DNA of 64,000 nucleotides from an uncultured Bacteroidales bacterium (GCA_902786925.1 CADAEK010000003.1:122915-186914); one strand, 5' to 3'; positions 53,999 through 62,146 are shown, numbered from the stretch's first letter. Program-made: numbers and translations. The notes: a model not told the origin generated them from the sequence alone.

Positions 53999-56900
53999 TT
54001 ATTGGAGTCTCACTCCAGCAGCGTCACACTTCTGTGTGAAGGCGCTGTAGATGGACTGCAGGTAACTGTCAAGACTCTGTGCCTTCTTCATGTATTCGGC
54101 CTTTCCCTTTGTGTCGGCGCTGGCCAAATTATTGTAGATGTCCTGAATCATGGCAAGGGCATAGATATCCTGATGGCAGTCTCTGCTGCTGTTGGCAAAA
54201 TATGCGTTGCTGAGCGAGAGATACCATGACACGTACTCTTTGGAGCGCTTCTCTATCTGCTTGAGGATGGTCAGTGCTTTGTCATACTGTCCGCAAGCGA
54301 CGTAGGCGTTCACGATTTCGAGCGCAGCGCTGCCCACGTCGTGAGGCACGTTGTAGGCAGGTATCTCTTCGGTGCACTTCTGCAGCGCCTTTTTAGCCTT
54401 GTCGAGCTTGCCTTCCTTCACGAGGTTGGTGATGAGGTTAGCAAACCAGCGGCGGTGCGTGTAGCACATACGCATGGTGGTCTCGTCGATGTAGAGACCG
54501 CGTTGCTTTAGGTTGCCGTAGTGATACTTGTTCATCAGGTTGTCGTACATCTTCTCGGTGTCGCAAACCGTGTTCAGCGGCTGGTTGACAGCGAAGGTGA
54601 ACGGTGTGATGCGCCAAGCAATGCCCTCCTGCATGAAGTGGTAGAAGAGGTTGCCATAGTTGCTGGCTCCCACAGTGGTGGACATATAGAGCGGACGTGA
54701 GAAGTTGGTCTGTGCAATGAGCTCGAGCATCATGGTGAAGCTCTTCGACACGCGTCCCTGTCCCTTGAGGCTGATGACCATCTGGTCGGGGATGGAATCA
54801 CCGACAATCTTCATGCCTGAACGACGCACAGCGTCCTTATCGACTGTGACGTAGAGTGTGTCGCTTGGCAAGCAAGAGGGGAGTCCGTTCACCAGTTCGC
54901 GGTCGGCCTCAGAGAGTCCTTCGTAGTCTTGCAGCACAAACTTCCTGATGGCTGTCTTCAGCTCGAAAGGATTGTCGCCCCACAAGCGCTTGGCCAGGGC
55001 AGAGTCTTTCGCAACTACCTCAAGAACGATGTCCTTGATGGTGACGCCTTCAGCGAGCTCCGGATTCACATCAATCATCTCATGCTTGCCGCTGGTGTAC
55101 TGATAGCGCTTCCACGAGATGGGGAGCGGGCTCGACTGGCCTTCGCCATCGTAAGCGGGACGCTTCATCTGGTCGATGTACCAGTCGGTCTGCAGATAGG
55201 AGAGGTTGCAGACGCGCACGTCGGTGCGTTTGCCCTCGGTATCCTCGTTATACCACAATGGGAAGGTGTCGTTGTCACCATTGGTGAAGATGACGCCATC
55301 GTGTGGGATAGTCTCAAGATAGTTCAAGCCGAAGTCGCGGCACACATAGCGACCAGAGCGGTCGTGGTCATCCCACGTCTGGCTCACCATCTGCGCTGGC
55401 ACAGCCACAGCGGGTACCAAGCCTACCAAGGCAGCTACGAGGGCTGCCTTGCGTGCCTCCATCTTCTTAGAGAGCCAAGTGCCCAGCAACTCGTAGATGG
55501 CTGCGATGCCCAGTCCACACCACATGGAGAAGGCATAGAACGAACCAGCATAGGCGTAGTCGCGCTCACGAGGCTGCAGAGGAGTCTGGTTCAGGTAGAT
55601 GACGATGGCGATGCCTGTCATGAAGAAGAGGAAGAACACCACCCAGAACTGCTGAATGCCCTTCTTGTCGCGGAAAGCTTGCCAGAAGAAGCCAAGCAGA
55701 CCCAAGATAAGCGGCAGGCAGTAGAAGACGTTATGTCCCTTGTTCTCCTTCAAGTCGGATGGCAGCTTGTCCTGATTGCCCAGACGCGCGTTGTCGAGGA
55801 CTGAGAAGCCGGACAGCCAGTTGCCGTGCTCCAGTTCGCCATTGCCCTGCAAGTCGTTCTGACGCCCAGCGAAGTTCCACATGAAGTAGCGCCAGTACAT
55901 CCAGTTCATCTGATAGGAGAGGAAGAAGCGGATGTTGTCTATCTGACTGGGAATCTCAACGGTGCGAGACTCGCGACCCGGTATCCTGTATTCAACGGAA
56001 TGGTAAGACACATTGCCCAACCAAGACTCGTAGGCCTGCACATGTGTGGGGTCATCGCTGTAGATGCGAGGGAAGAGCATACACTGGTCAGAGGGGTACT
56101 TGAGAGAAAACTTCTCGCGAATCATCACATACTCGTCCTTCTCGTCCTCATGCTCCTTTGCCTTGCGCTGATAGACAGGCGCACCCTTATCTGTTGCATA
56201 AGTCAAGTAGCCGTCGCCGTTGTCCTTAATCTCAGGCTGTGACTTGTAGGTCTGGCCATAGAGCAGAGGGCGCTCGCCGTACTGCTCACGACCCAGATAT
56301 TCGCCCAACGTGAACACGTCCTCGGGTGAGTTCTGGTCCATTGGCGGGTTGGCTGTAGAGCGGATGACGATGAGCGCATAAGAGCTGTAACCCACAGTCA
56401 TCAGCGTCATGCAGAGTATAGCCGTGTTGAGGATGCGAGGGGTTGCCTTGCGGGTGTAGAAAAGCACGCCTGCAATCAAGCCCAGCACAATCAAACCAAT
56501 GACAACAGATGCCACGCCATGACCGTAGAAGGGAATACCGAGTAACGCTGTACATACGATGAACGAGATGTACATGCGCTTCTCGCTCTTGGCCTGAGTT
56601 GTCTCCCACAAAGCCCACACCAGCACAATGGCCAGCAGGGTAAGGTAGATGTAGAGACCAATGTTGTAGGACATGCCCAACGTGTTGACAAACAGCAATT
56701 CGAACCATCCGCCCACTTTCACGATGCCGGGCACAATGCCGTAGAGCACGGCTGCCACGATGATCACCGACACTCCCAACACGATGAGGGAGCCTTTGCC
56801 TGTGGGGTTCTCGCACTTCTTGTAGTAATAGACGAGCACGATGGCTGGAATGCAGAGGAGGTTCAAGAGGTGCACACCGATAGAGAGGCCCACCAAGTAG

Positions 56901-57442
56901 GCGATGAACACAATCCAACGGTCTGAATGTGGAGCGTCGGCGTTATCTTCCCACTTGAGGATGAGCCAGAACACCAAAGCGGTGAAGAAACTTGAGAATG
57001 CATACACCTCGCCTTCCACAGCCGAGAACCAGAAGGTGTCTGACCATGTGTAGATGAGTGAGCCTGCAATACCGCTTCCAATCACGGCAATAAGCTGACT
57101 CACTGTGGGTTCAGCACCGTCCTTAACCAGCAGCTTCTTGGCCAAATGCGTCACGCTCCAGAAGAGGAACAGGATGCAGCCAGCACTCAAGAAGGCATTC
57201 ATCATGTTGATCATCTTGGCTATTTGCGAAGCGTCGCTGGCAAAGAGCGAGAAGAAGTTGCCAAAGAGCATGAAGAAGGGTGCGCCAGGAGGGTGACCCA
57301 CCTCCAGCTTGGCTGCTGTGGTGATGAACTCAGGGCAGTCCCAGAAGCTTGCCGTGGGTTCGATGGTGGAACAGTAGGTGAAGGCTGCAATGGCAAACAC
57401 AACCCATCCCACCACATTATTTATTATATTGTATCTTTTCAT
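53999..57442 (-). CDS. DUF2723 membrane protein, putative protein O-mannosyltransferase (GT-C fold)
   Basis: Polytopic membrane protein of 1,147 residues. The N-terminus has the family hallmark CSTIEPTASFWDCPEF, with acidic residues in the first periplasmic loop, as in GT-C glycosyltransferases. About 12 or more hydrophobic segments fill residues 10-700, followed by a soluble part with GDNDTFPLWYNED and a C-terminal helical repeat region (about 1000-1147, TPR-like, KLDKAKKALQKCTEEIP). Bacteroidota carry a general O-glycosylation system that starts with mannose on Ser/Thr, and DUF2723 proteins have been linked to protein O-mannosylation. I treat that role as probable and unproven here. It follows the exported FKBP by 2 bp. 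Confidence 0.85.
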   Translation of the reverse strand: MKRYNIINNVVGWVVFAIAAFTYCSTIEPTASFWDCPEFITTAAKLEVGHPPGAPFFMLFGNFFSLFASDASQIAKMINMMNAFLSAGCILFLFWSVTHLAKKLLVKDGAEPTVSQLIAVIGSGIAGSLIYTWSDTFWFSAVEGEVYAFSSFFTALVFWLILKWEDNADAPHSDRWIVFIAYLVGLSIGVHLLNLLCIPAIVLVYYYKKCENPTGKGSLIVLGVSVIIVAAVLYGIVPGIVKVGGWFELLFVNTLGMSYNIGLYIYLTLLAIVLVWALWETTQAKSEKRMYISFIVCTALLGIPFYGHGVASVVIGLIVLGLIAGVLFYTRKATPRILNTAILCMTLMTVGYSSYALIVIRSTANPPMDQNSPEDVFTLGEYLGREQYGERPLLYGQTYKSQPEIKDNGDGYLTYATDKGAPVYQRKAKEHEDEKDEYVMIREKFSLKYPSDQCMLFPRIYSDDPTHVQAYESWLGNVSYHSVEYRIPGRESRTVEIPSQIDNIRFFLSYQMNWMYWRYFMWNFAGRQNDLQGNGELEHGNWLSGFSVLDNARLGNQDKLPSDLKENKGHNVFYCLPLILGLLGFFWQAFRDKKGIQQFWVVFFLFFMTGIAIVIYLNQTPLQPRERDYAYAGSFYAFSMWCGLGIAAIYELLGTWLSKKMEARKAALVAALVGLVPAVAVPAQMVSQTWDDHDRSGRYVCRDFGLNYLETIPHDGVIFTNGDNDTFPLWYNEDTEGKRTDVRVCNLSYLQTDWYIDQMKRPAYDGEGQSSPLPISWKRYQYTSGKHEMIDVNPELAEGVTIKDIVLEVVAKDSALAKRLWGDNPFELKTAIRKFVLQDYEGLSEADRELVNGLPSCLPSDTLYVTVDKDAVRRSGMKIVGDSIPDQMVISLKGQGRVSKSFTMMLELIAQTNFSRPLYMSTTVGASNYGNLFYHFMQEGIAWRITPFTFAVNQPLNTVCDTEKMYDNLMNKYHYGNLKQRGLYIDETTMRMCYTHRRWFANLITNLVKEGKLDKAKKALQKCTEEIPAYNVPHDVGSAALEIVNAYVACGQYDKALTILKQIEKRSKEYVSWYLSLSNAYFANSSRDCHQDIYALAMIQDIYNNLASADTKGKAEYMKKAQSLDSYLQSIYSAFTQKCDAAGVRLQ

Positions 57443-57444
57443 TG

Positions 57445-58464
57445 TTACTGTTCAATTCCATGAAGTTTCACCTTGAAGATGAGGGCTGAATAAGGCTTGA
57501 TGGTTTTACCAGCCTCGTTTTCTCCATATGCCAATTGATATGGGATGTAAAGCTCCCATTCAGAGCCTACAGGCATGAGCTGAAGAGCTTCTGTCCAACC
57601 CTTGATGACCTGGTTCACTCTGAAAGAGGTAGGCTGACCGCGCTCGTAGCTGCTGTCGAAAACCTTGCCATCGATGAGCTTGCCTTCGTAGTCAACGTTC
57701 ACTTTCGAGGTAATCGTAGGTATTTCACCAGTGCCCATCGTGAGCACCTTGTACTGCAAGCCGCTAGCCGTTGTCTTCACGCCGTCCTTCACCTTGTTCT
57801 CCTCGAGGAACTTCTCGCCTGCGACACGGTTAGGACCGTAAAGTCTCTCTTTGTTGAGAGCCTGACGCTCGGCAATCACTGCCTGGAAGTGGCGTGATGC
57901 GCTATCGGGGGTGATTTCAGTTTGGCCCATCAAGCCTGCCACGATGCCACAAGCCACGATAGATGGGTCGATGTGCATGTCGGGGTCGGCAGAATAATAG
58001 TCTTTAGAGAAAGACTGTGCCATTGAGACAATCTGTCCACCCACCTGAAAACCAGAGTTGTATGCAGACTTCTCCTTGTCGTCAGGATTGACTGAAGCAC
58101 GATCGAGGATGCCTTCAACAAACTGGCCAAGGTTGACTTTCTCCACATTGAACTGCTGAGCTGCGTACTGCTCCAGACCCATGGACTGAGCGATACCAAA
58201 CTCATAGCCAATTGAGTCGCCTGCGTTGGCCATAGCTGGCTTCTCCACCTTCATAGCTGGCTTGCCTGTCTTCTGAGCCTCTATGAATGCAGCAAGGTCG
58301 GCTTTCTGCTTCTCCTTAAACGCCTTCAGGTCGGCTGCATCCTTTACCTTCTTTGCCTTGGCGGCTTCTTTAGCCGCCCAGATGGAGTCCTTCGCCTCCG
58401 TCTGCGCAATAGCAGCGCCTGCCATTGCAAACGCTGCTATTGTCAATACGAGTATCTTCTTCAT
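57445..58464 (-). CDS. Exported FKBP-type peptidyl-prolyl isomerase
   Basis: Periplasmic proline isomerase of 339 residues. Signal peptide ILVLTIAAFAMAGAAIAQ, then a charged Lys/Ala-rich helical spacer (about residues 25-80), a Mip/FkpA-type dimerisation domain, and an FKBP domain with SGLQYKVLTMGTGE, YEGKLIDGKVFDSSY, QVIKGWTEALQLMPVG and IKPYSALIFKVKL. It is 22 bp after the FKBP lipoprotein gene and 2 bp before the DUF2723 gene, which suggests a joint role in folding exported (perhaps glycosylated) proteins. Confidence 0.95.
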   Translation of the reverse strand: MKKILVLTIAAFAMAGAAIAQTEAKDSIWAAKEAAKAKKVKDAADLKAFKEKQKADLAAFIEAQKTGKPAMKVEKPAMANAGDSIGYEFGIAQSMGLEQYAAQQFNVEKVNLGQFVEGILDRASVNPDDKEKSAYNSGFQVGGQIVSMAQSFSKDYYSADPDMHIDPSIVACGIVAGLMGQTEITPDSASRHFQAVIAERQALNKERLYGPNRVAGEKFLEENKVKDGVKTTASGLQYKVLTMGTGEIPTITSKVNVDYEGKLIDGKVFDSSYERGQPTSFRVNQVIKGWTEALQLMPVGSEWELYIPYQLAYGENEAGKTIKPYSALIFKVKLHGIEQ

Positions 58465-58486
58465 AATCTAAATGATTGAGAGCCGA

Positions 58487-59350
58487 TTACTTCAACACTT
58501 CGATGGTGAACACCAATACAGAGAATGGCTTAATCATGCCCTGGTTGGCTGAGCCGTAGGCCAGTTCCTGAGGGATAGTCACTTCCCACTTTGAACCTGC
58601 AGGCATCATCTTCAGCGCCTCAACCCAACCTTTGATGACACGTGGCTGAGCCATATCAACGGTGAATGGCATGTTGCGCTCATAGCTGCTGTCGAACACA
58701 GTGCCGTCAATGAGCTTGCCTTCGTAGTTCACCTGCAACTTGGTAGTATCGGTAGGCAGAGCGCCTGTACCCTCAACGAGCACCTTGTACTGCAAGCCGC
58801 TGGCTGTGGTCTTCACGCCTTCCTTTTTCTTGTTCTGTGCCAAGTATTTCTCACCGGCAGCCTTGTTGTCGGCAAACTGCTTCTCTGTGTTAGCTACACG
58901 GATAGGCTCTAGCTGCTTCTGGAACTCTTGGTATGCTTCCTCAGCAGTCAGGCTTGCCTTGCCCTTCATACCGTCAATCAGACCTGCCAGCATGCACTTC
59001 ACATTCACAGTCTTCGTTGTGTCGCCTGCATACACTTCCTGGCCAAGACCTTCAACCATCTGCTGAATCTGCTTGCCCACGCCAAGACCCTTCATGTAAG
59101 CGTCCTTCTTGGGGTCTGACTCGTTCACTGCACCTTCCTTCATGCCCTTGATGAACTCGTCAATATAGGCAGAATCCACATCAAACTGCATAGTTATGGC
59201 CTGCTTCAGACCTTCAGACTGAGCAACACCCCAATTGTAGGCCAGTGAATCAACACCATCCTTGAGGTCGGCACTGTTGCCGCCATCGCAAGAAACCATT
59301 GTCATGGCAGTCATTGCAACAGCAGCTGCCATCATCATCATTTTTTTCAT
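58487..59350 (-). CDS. FKBP-type peptidyl-prolyl isomerase, lipoprotein
   Basis: 287 residues. The N-terminus is a lipoprotein signal with lipobox MTMVSC (Cys21) after a Met/Ala-rich core. The Mip/FkpA-type helical domain follows (SLAYNWGVAQSEGLKQAI), then the FKBP domain (SGLQYKVLVEGTG, YEGKLIDGTVFDSSY, VIKGWVEALKMMPAG, IKPFSVLVFTIEVLK). It is a paralogue of the next gene. First gene of a four-gene minus operon; a -7 box lies about 105 bp upstream. Confidence 0.95.
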   Translation of the reverse strand: MKKMMMMAAAVAMTAMTMVSCDGGNSADLKDGVDSLAYNWGVAQSEGLKQAITMQFDVDSAYIDEFIKGMKEGAVNESDPKKDAYMKGLGVGKQIQQMVEGLGQEVYAGDTTKTVNVKCMLAGLIDGMKGKASLTAEEAYQEFQKQLEPIRVANTEKQFADNKAAGEKYLAQNKKKEGVKTTASGLQYKVLVEGTGALPTDTTKLQVNYEGKLIDGTVFDSSYERNMPFTVDMAQPRVIKGWVEALKMMPAGSKWEVTIPQELAYGSANQGMIKPFSVLVFTIEVLK

Positions 59351-59455
59351 TGTCTTTGTTATTTTTTAGATTTTAGTAATGATTATCATATTCTCACCGT
59401 CTTGCCCCATGAGCATACACACCTACATACGCATGCAGGCAAGCACAAAAGCATG

Positions 59456-59463
59456 CAAAGATA
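59456..59463 (-). promoter_or_regulatory. -7 box of the FKBP-DUF2723-deacetylase operon
   Basis: TATCTTTG on the minus strand, 105 bp before the ATG at 59350, implying a ~100-nt leader. No TTG is seen at the usual distance, so confidence is limited. Confidence 0.5.
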
Positions 59464-59690
59464 ATGTTTCTTTCGCTGATTTTCCGCTCTGCTATCGCTA
59501 AAAAGTATACATTTTAATGTTTTTTGTATAATAATGTGTAGAATTGCCATGAAAGACACTTGGCCTTTGCAACCCTTGCCCCTCCATCCCAAAGCACTTG
59601 AACGCGTGCTTGAGCCTCAATGAACACCCAGAAGAGCTTCTGGCATCCACCATGAAGACTCACAAACTGCCTCCTTGGACATTCAAACAC
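59464..59690. other. Gene-free stretch upstream of the FKBP operon
   Basis: I see no gene here. The only structure is a perfect 16-bp palindrome CCAGAAGAGCTTCTGG at 59628-59643. Array A3 begins at 59691. Confidence 0.5.
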
Positions 59691-59772
59691 GCTCACCCTG
59701 CGCTATAATTATCGTGCACGGTGCGCAATAATAATAGCGCAGGGTGCACGAAAAAACATGCGCACGGTGCGC
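59691..59772. repeat. 23-bp-period array A3
   Basis: Four 13-bp units at 59691, 59714, 59737 and 59760 (exact 23-bp steps): GCTCACCCTGCGC, GTGCACGGTGCGC, GCGCAGGGTGCAC and GCGCACGGTGCGC. The 10-bp spacers are AT-rich. Units alternate in orientation, so units 1 and 3 with their spacers can pair as an ~18-bp inverted repeat around unit 2. Confidence 0.88.
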
Positions 59773-59846
59773 CACTAGTTGCGAAAAGGGTGGGGAAAGA
59801 ACGCTATGAACCTCCAGGCAGCAAAGACATACAGGGGCATAGGCAC

Positions 59847-59883
59847 AAAAAGAAAGCGGCAACTTCAAATTGAAGTCACCGCT
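59847..59883 (-). terminator. Terminator of the small-ORF transcript
   Basis: A hairpin with AGCGG/CCGCT (59855-59859 and 59879-59883) and ACTTC/GAAGT arms. On the minus strand it ends in CTTTCTTTTTG. It lies just after the stop of the 49-residue ORF, and no other gene uses it. Confidence 0.75.
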
Positions 59884-59891
59884 GTTTATGT

Positions 59892-60041
59892 TTAATTGAT
59901 TAATTTCTTGTTGTTTAAGTGTTGGAGTGCAACCGAAGTGCTTTCTCCCTCTGTGAGAAACTCAAGTGCCAAATTGCACTGAGTTCTTACGGATTCTTTC
60001 TTTGCAGATATCAACCCTAACTTATTTGAAGATTGATACAT
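59892..60041 (-). CDS. Small ORF of 49 residues, unknown function
   Basis: It begins at an ATG inside the 25-residue ORF, in the +1 frame, and stops 9 bp before a terminator. The product is hydrophilic and mostly polar or helical (begins MYQSSNKLGLISAKKE, ends ALQHLNNKKLIN). It has no ribosome-binding site of its own, so it would be read by translational coupling, or as an extension of the first ORF through a frameshift, giving a membrane anchor with a soluble tail. I do not recognise a family. Only conservation or ribosome profiling would show whether it is real. Confidence 0.4.
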   Translation of the reverse strand: MYQSSNKLGLISAKKESVRTQCNLALEFLTEGESTSVALQHLNNKKLIN

Positions 60042-60099
60042 TGCTAACGATAACTGCTACAGATACGATAGCTACTGCGATGATAGTCATAGTTTCCAT
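60022..60099 (-). CDS. Small membrane peptide of 25 residues
   Basis: ATG at 60099 with a good purine-rich site AAAGGAGA 8 bp upstream, unusual for this phylum. The peptide starts METMT and continues with an uninterrupted hydrophobic helix (IIAVAIVSVAVIV), then SNVSIFK. It is long enough to cross the membrane once. It lies between a promoter (60461-60493) and a terminator (59847), with nothing else on that transcript except the overlapping 49-residue ORF. It could be a leader peptide, a small membrane regulator or a type I toxin-like peptide; the sequence does not decide. Confidence 0.6.
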   Translation of the reverse strand: METMTIIAVAIVSVAVIVSNVSIFK

Positions 60100-60460
60100 A
60101 AAACAATCTCCTTTCTTTTTAACTAATAATTATTGGTTTGTGCTTAACTAAACTTTTTTACTAACCTTTAATTCTAACCTTGATCCATCTAAACAATCTT
60201 GTTTACCTCAAATGATTGAGTCTGCATGACTGAGACAGAATCTATATGTTGTTTTAATACTAACTTTCAAAAAATTGGAGGAGGGCCTCTCACGAGGACC
60301 TAACTCCTAAATAACAATCTTTTACTAACCTAAATCTAATACCTTTACCAAAACCTATATGATAGAAAAACTAATGTTCTTATTACCTATGCTCTGTTAT
60401 GGTGTCTCAGGAACTTTATCAATCACTCTCTTGTGACCTCCTTGTTTCCTTTTGACGATG
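60100..60460 (-). ncRNA. Long structured leader (or separate small RNA) ahead of the small ORFs
   Basis: About 350 nt between the promoter and the 25-residue ORF without a credible gene. It contains a terminator-like hairpin (60277-60308) followed on the minus strand by AATTTTTTG, so transcription may stop there and give a ~180-nt RNA, or read through to the small ORFs. GGTTAGTAAAA occurs twice. AGATTGTTT also occurs twice, the second time just before the start codon. Confidence 0.5.
60269..60308 (-). terminator. Attenuator-like hairpin in the leader
   Basis: On the minus strand GGAG and GGTCCTC pair with GAGGCCC and CTCC around a GTGA loop (one mismatch), then AATTTTTTG follows. It is positioned inside a leader, which is the layout of an attenuator. 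Confidence 0.6.
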
Positions 60461-60493
60461 CAAAGTTACGGCCTTTTTCATACCCGAAACAAA
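60461..60493 (-). promoter_or_regulatory. Promoter of the small-ORF transcript
   Basis: Minus strand TTTG (60493-60490), 21 bases, TAACTTTG (60468-60461). It is close to the Bacteroidetes consensus (spacer one base longer than the usual 20). Confidence 0.7.
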
Positions 60494-60538
60494 TAAAGCA
60501 AGAGAAATTGATAAAAAAATGCTATTTTATTGATGCAA

Positions 60539-60603
60539 GTCAAGGTTTGTGCACGCACACACAGAGAAACAGCCTAAATTTGTGTGCGCACACAATCCTT
60601 GAC
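60539..60603. repeat. Inverted repeat with 23-bp arms
   Basis: Arms 60539-60561 and 60581-60603 match at 20 of 23 positions when one is reversed, with a 19-bp loop. Each arm contains an alternating purine-pyrimidine stretch (GTGCACGCACACA and TGTGTGCGCACACA). No T-run follows on either strand, so it is not an obvious terminator. It lies upstream of the small-ORF promoter. Confidence 0.8.
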
Positions 60604-60805
60604 ACGAAACAGAAAAAAGTCTTGAAAAGCCCCATTATAGGGCAAAAGAGAGGGCACTACATTATTATATATGGCGTAAGCGATATAAGGTTGTTGGTGA
60701 AATGTAACAATATCTTAGTAAAAACAGAGCGAAATATAGAGAAAAAGCACCCCTCAGAACCATATTTGCCGAGAAGGCAGAAAGACCCTTTCGTAGAATA
60801 CGGAA

Positions 60806-61012
60806 ACACTTACCCTTGTTATGCAGGAAAGGCTTGCCCTGCCATTCATGTGTGTCTTACTCGCTCATTCATATGTGATTTATCCAGTCTTTTACAAGTG
60901 GCTTACTCGGTCTTTGAATTGCGGCTTGCTCAGCCTTTCGATTGTGACTTGCCCAGTCTTACATGTGTGGCTTGCTCGATAAGTAAAATGCGTTTTGCCA
61001 AGAAGCCTTTCA
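60806..61012. repeat. Degenerate 23-bp tandem array A4
   Basis: Nine units in exact 23-bp steps (60806 to 61012). The best-kept part of the unit is G(T/C)GGCTTGCTC followed by a T-rich half (GTCTTTCATTT-like). Units at 60898, 60921, 60944 and 60967 are the clearest; the first and last are weak. The core reverse-complements to GAGCAAGCCAC, the core of array A2. An open frame of 203 codons runs across this stretch but is not supported. Confidence 0.92.
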
Positions 61013-61233
61013 GGGCTTATCCTCATGCTTATTCTCATCATTAACGCGCGCACAGCATATGATGCGTACAATTAAAATGCGGGTAAGAAACTCCCTAATG
61101 CCAGCTGAAGGCATCAATCACACACTTGTTTATGTCCAATGGCGTGTTTAACAATAAACGGAGCAATTGGAGGGCGAAGAGGCTTGCAACAAAGAAAAAT
61201 GAAGCGCTCGCAACAACATTTTCCAAAAAAGAC
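61013..61233. other. Gene-free stretch ahead of the frd promoter
   Basis: AT-rich sequence with short open frames without start context. I see no further units of array A4 after about 61012 and no hairpin of note. Confidence 0.5.
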
Positions 61234-61264
61234 TTGGGAGTTTCGGGAAATAAAGGTATTTTTG
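61234..61264 (+). promoter_or_regulatory. Promoter of the fumarate reductase operon
   Basis: TTG (61234-61236), 20 bases, TATTTTTG (61257-61264), leaving a leader of about 55 nt before the frdC ATG at 61327. It matches the Bacteroidetes consensus. Confidence 0.8.
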
Positions 61265-61326
61265 CAGTTATTCATTCGCGAAAAACAAATATAAACATAT
61301 TAATAACTTTAATTCTTTAACATTTT

Positions 61327-62034
61327 ATGTGGTTATGTAACTCTTCAATTGGAAGAAAGGTCGTCATGTCAGTAACAGGTTTGGCATTGATCCTCTTCCT
61401 AACGTTTCATGGATGCATGAACGTAGTGGCACTCTTCAGTGCTGAGGCGTACAACCAGATTTGCCAACTGCTCGGCTCTAACTGGTATGCCATTGTGGCT
61501 ACCTGCGGCTTGGCAGCGCTGATGGCAATTCACATCATCTACGCCTTCATCCTCACTTTCCAGAACAGCAAGGCACGCGGCAACAACAAGTATGCCATCA
61601 CCGACAAGCCTAAGGCTGTGGAATGGGCAAGCCAGAACATGCTGGTGCTCGGCATCATCGTGTGTCTCGGTCTTATCCTCCACTTGAAAGATTTCTGGGC
61701 CAACATGATGTGGGCTGAAATCATCGGTGCAGAAGGTGCTTACTCTCCAACAGACGGCTTCGGCTGGATTAAGTACACTTTCTCCAACCCCGTATTCACC
61801 GTTATCTACCTCGTTTGGATTGTAGCTATCTGGTTCCACCTCACCCACGGCTTCTGGTCAGCCCTGCAGACACTCGGTATGAGCGGTCACACTTGGTTCC
61901 TCCGCTGGAAATACATCGGTTACATCTGGTCAACTGTGGTGATGGCACTCTTCGCCATCGTGGCTATTGCCTTCACTGTATGCCCTGATTCTCTCGGCGG
62001 CATGGACGGCAAGGTCGTTCCTTTCTGGATGTAA
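61327..62034 (+). CDS. frdC: Fumarate reductase/succinate dehydrogenase cytochrome b subunit
   Basis: Membrane anchor of complex II, 235 residues, with five hydrophobic helices as in the single-subunit (type B) di-heme cytochromes b of Bacteroides and Wolinella. Candidate heme histidines: TFHGCMN (first helix), MAIHIIYAF, LILHLKDFW and WFHLTHGFW. In this group the complex mainly reduces fumarate with menaquinol in anaerobic respiration. frdA starts 112 bp later. Confidence 0.95.
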   Translation: MWLCNSSIGRKVVMSVTGLALILFLTFHGCMNVVALFSAEAYNQICQLLGSNWYAIVATCGLAALMAIHIIYAFILTFQNSKARGNNKYAITDKPKAVEWASQNMLVLGIIVCLGLILHLKDFWANMMWAEIIGAEGAYSPTDGFGWIKYTFSNPVFTVIYLVWIVAIWFHLTHGFWSALQTLGMSGHTWFLRWKYIGYIWSTVVMALFAIVAIAFTVCPDSLGGMDGKVVPFWM

Positions 62035-62146
62035 TCTCATTTACCATCTCAACAATTACCCTTTGCCATCGGCAAGCAGTAACTGTTGAATGGGCAAACC
62101 GCGAAATAAATTGTAAATTGTAAATCGCAAAATTGTATATTTCATT

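Noticed and set aside
59628..59643. Perfect 16-bp palindrome CCAGAAGAGCTTCTGG
   Set aside because: Isolated, with no T-run, no second copy seen in the window and no adjacent gene start; too little to call an operator.
60433..61044. Open frame of 203 codons on the plus strand
   Set aside because: It runs across the inverted repeat and the 23-bp array A4, whose period is not a multiple of three, has no recognisable domain, and its first part overlaps the small-ORF promoter.
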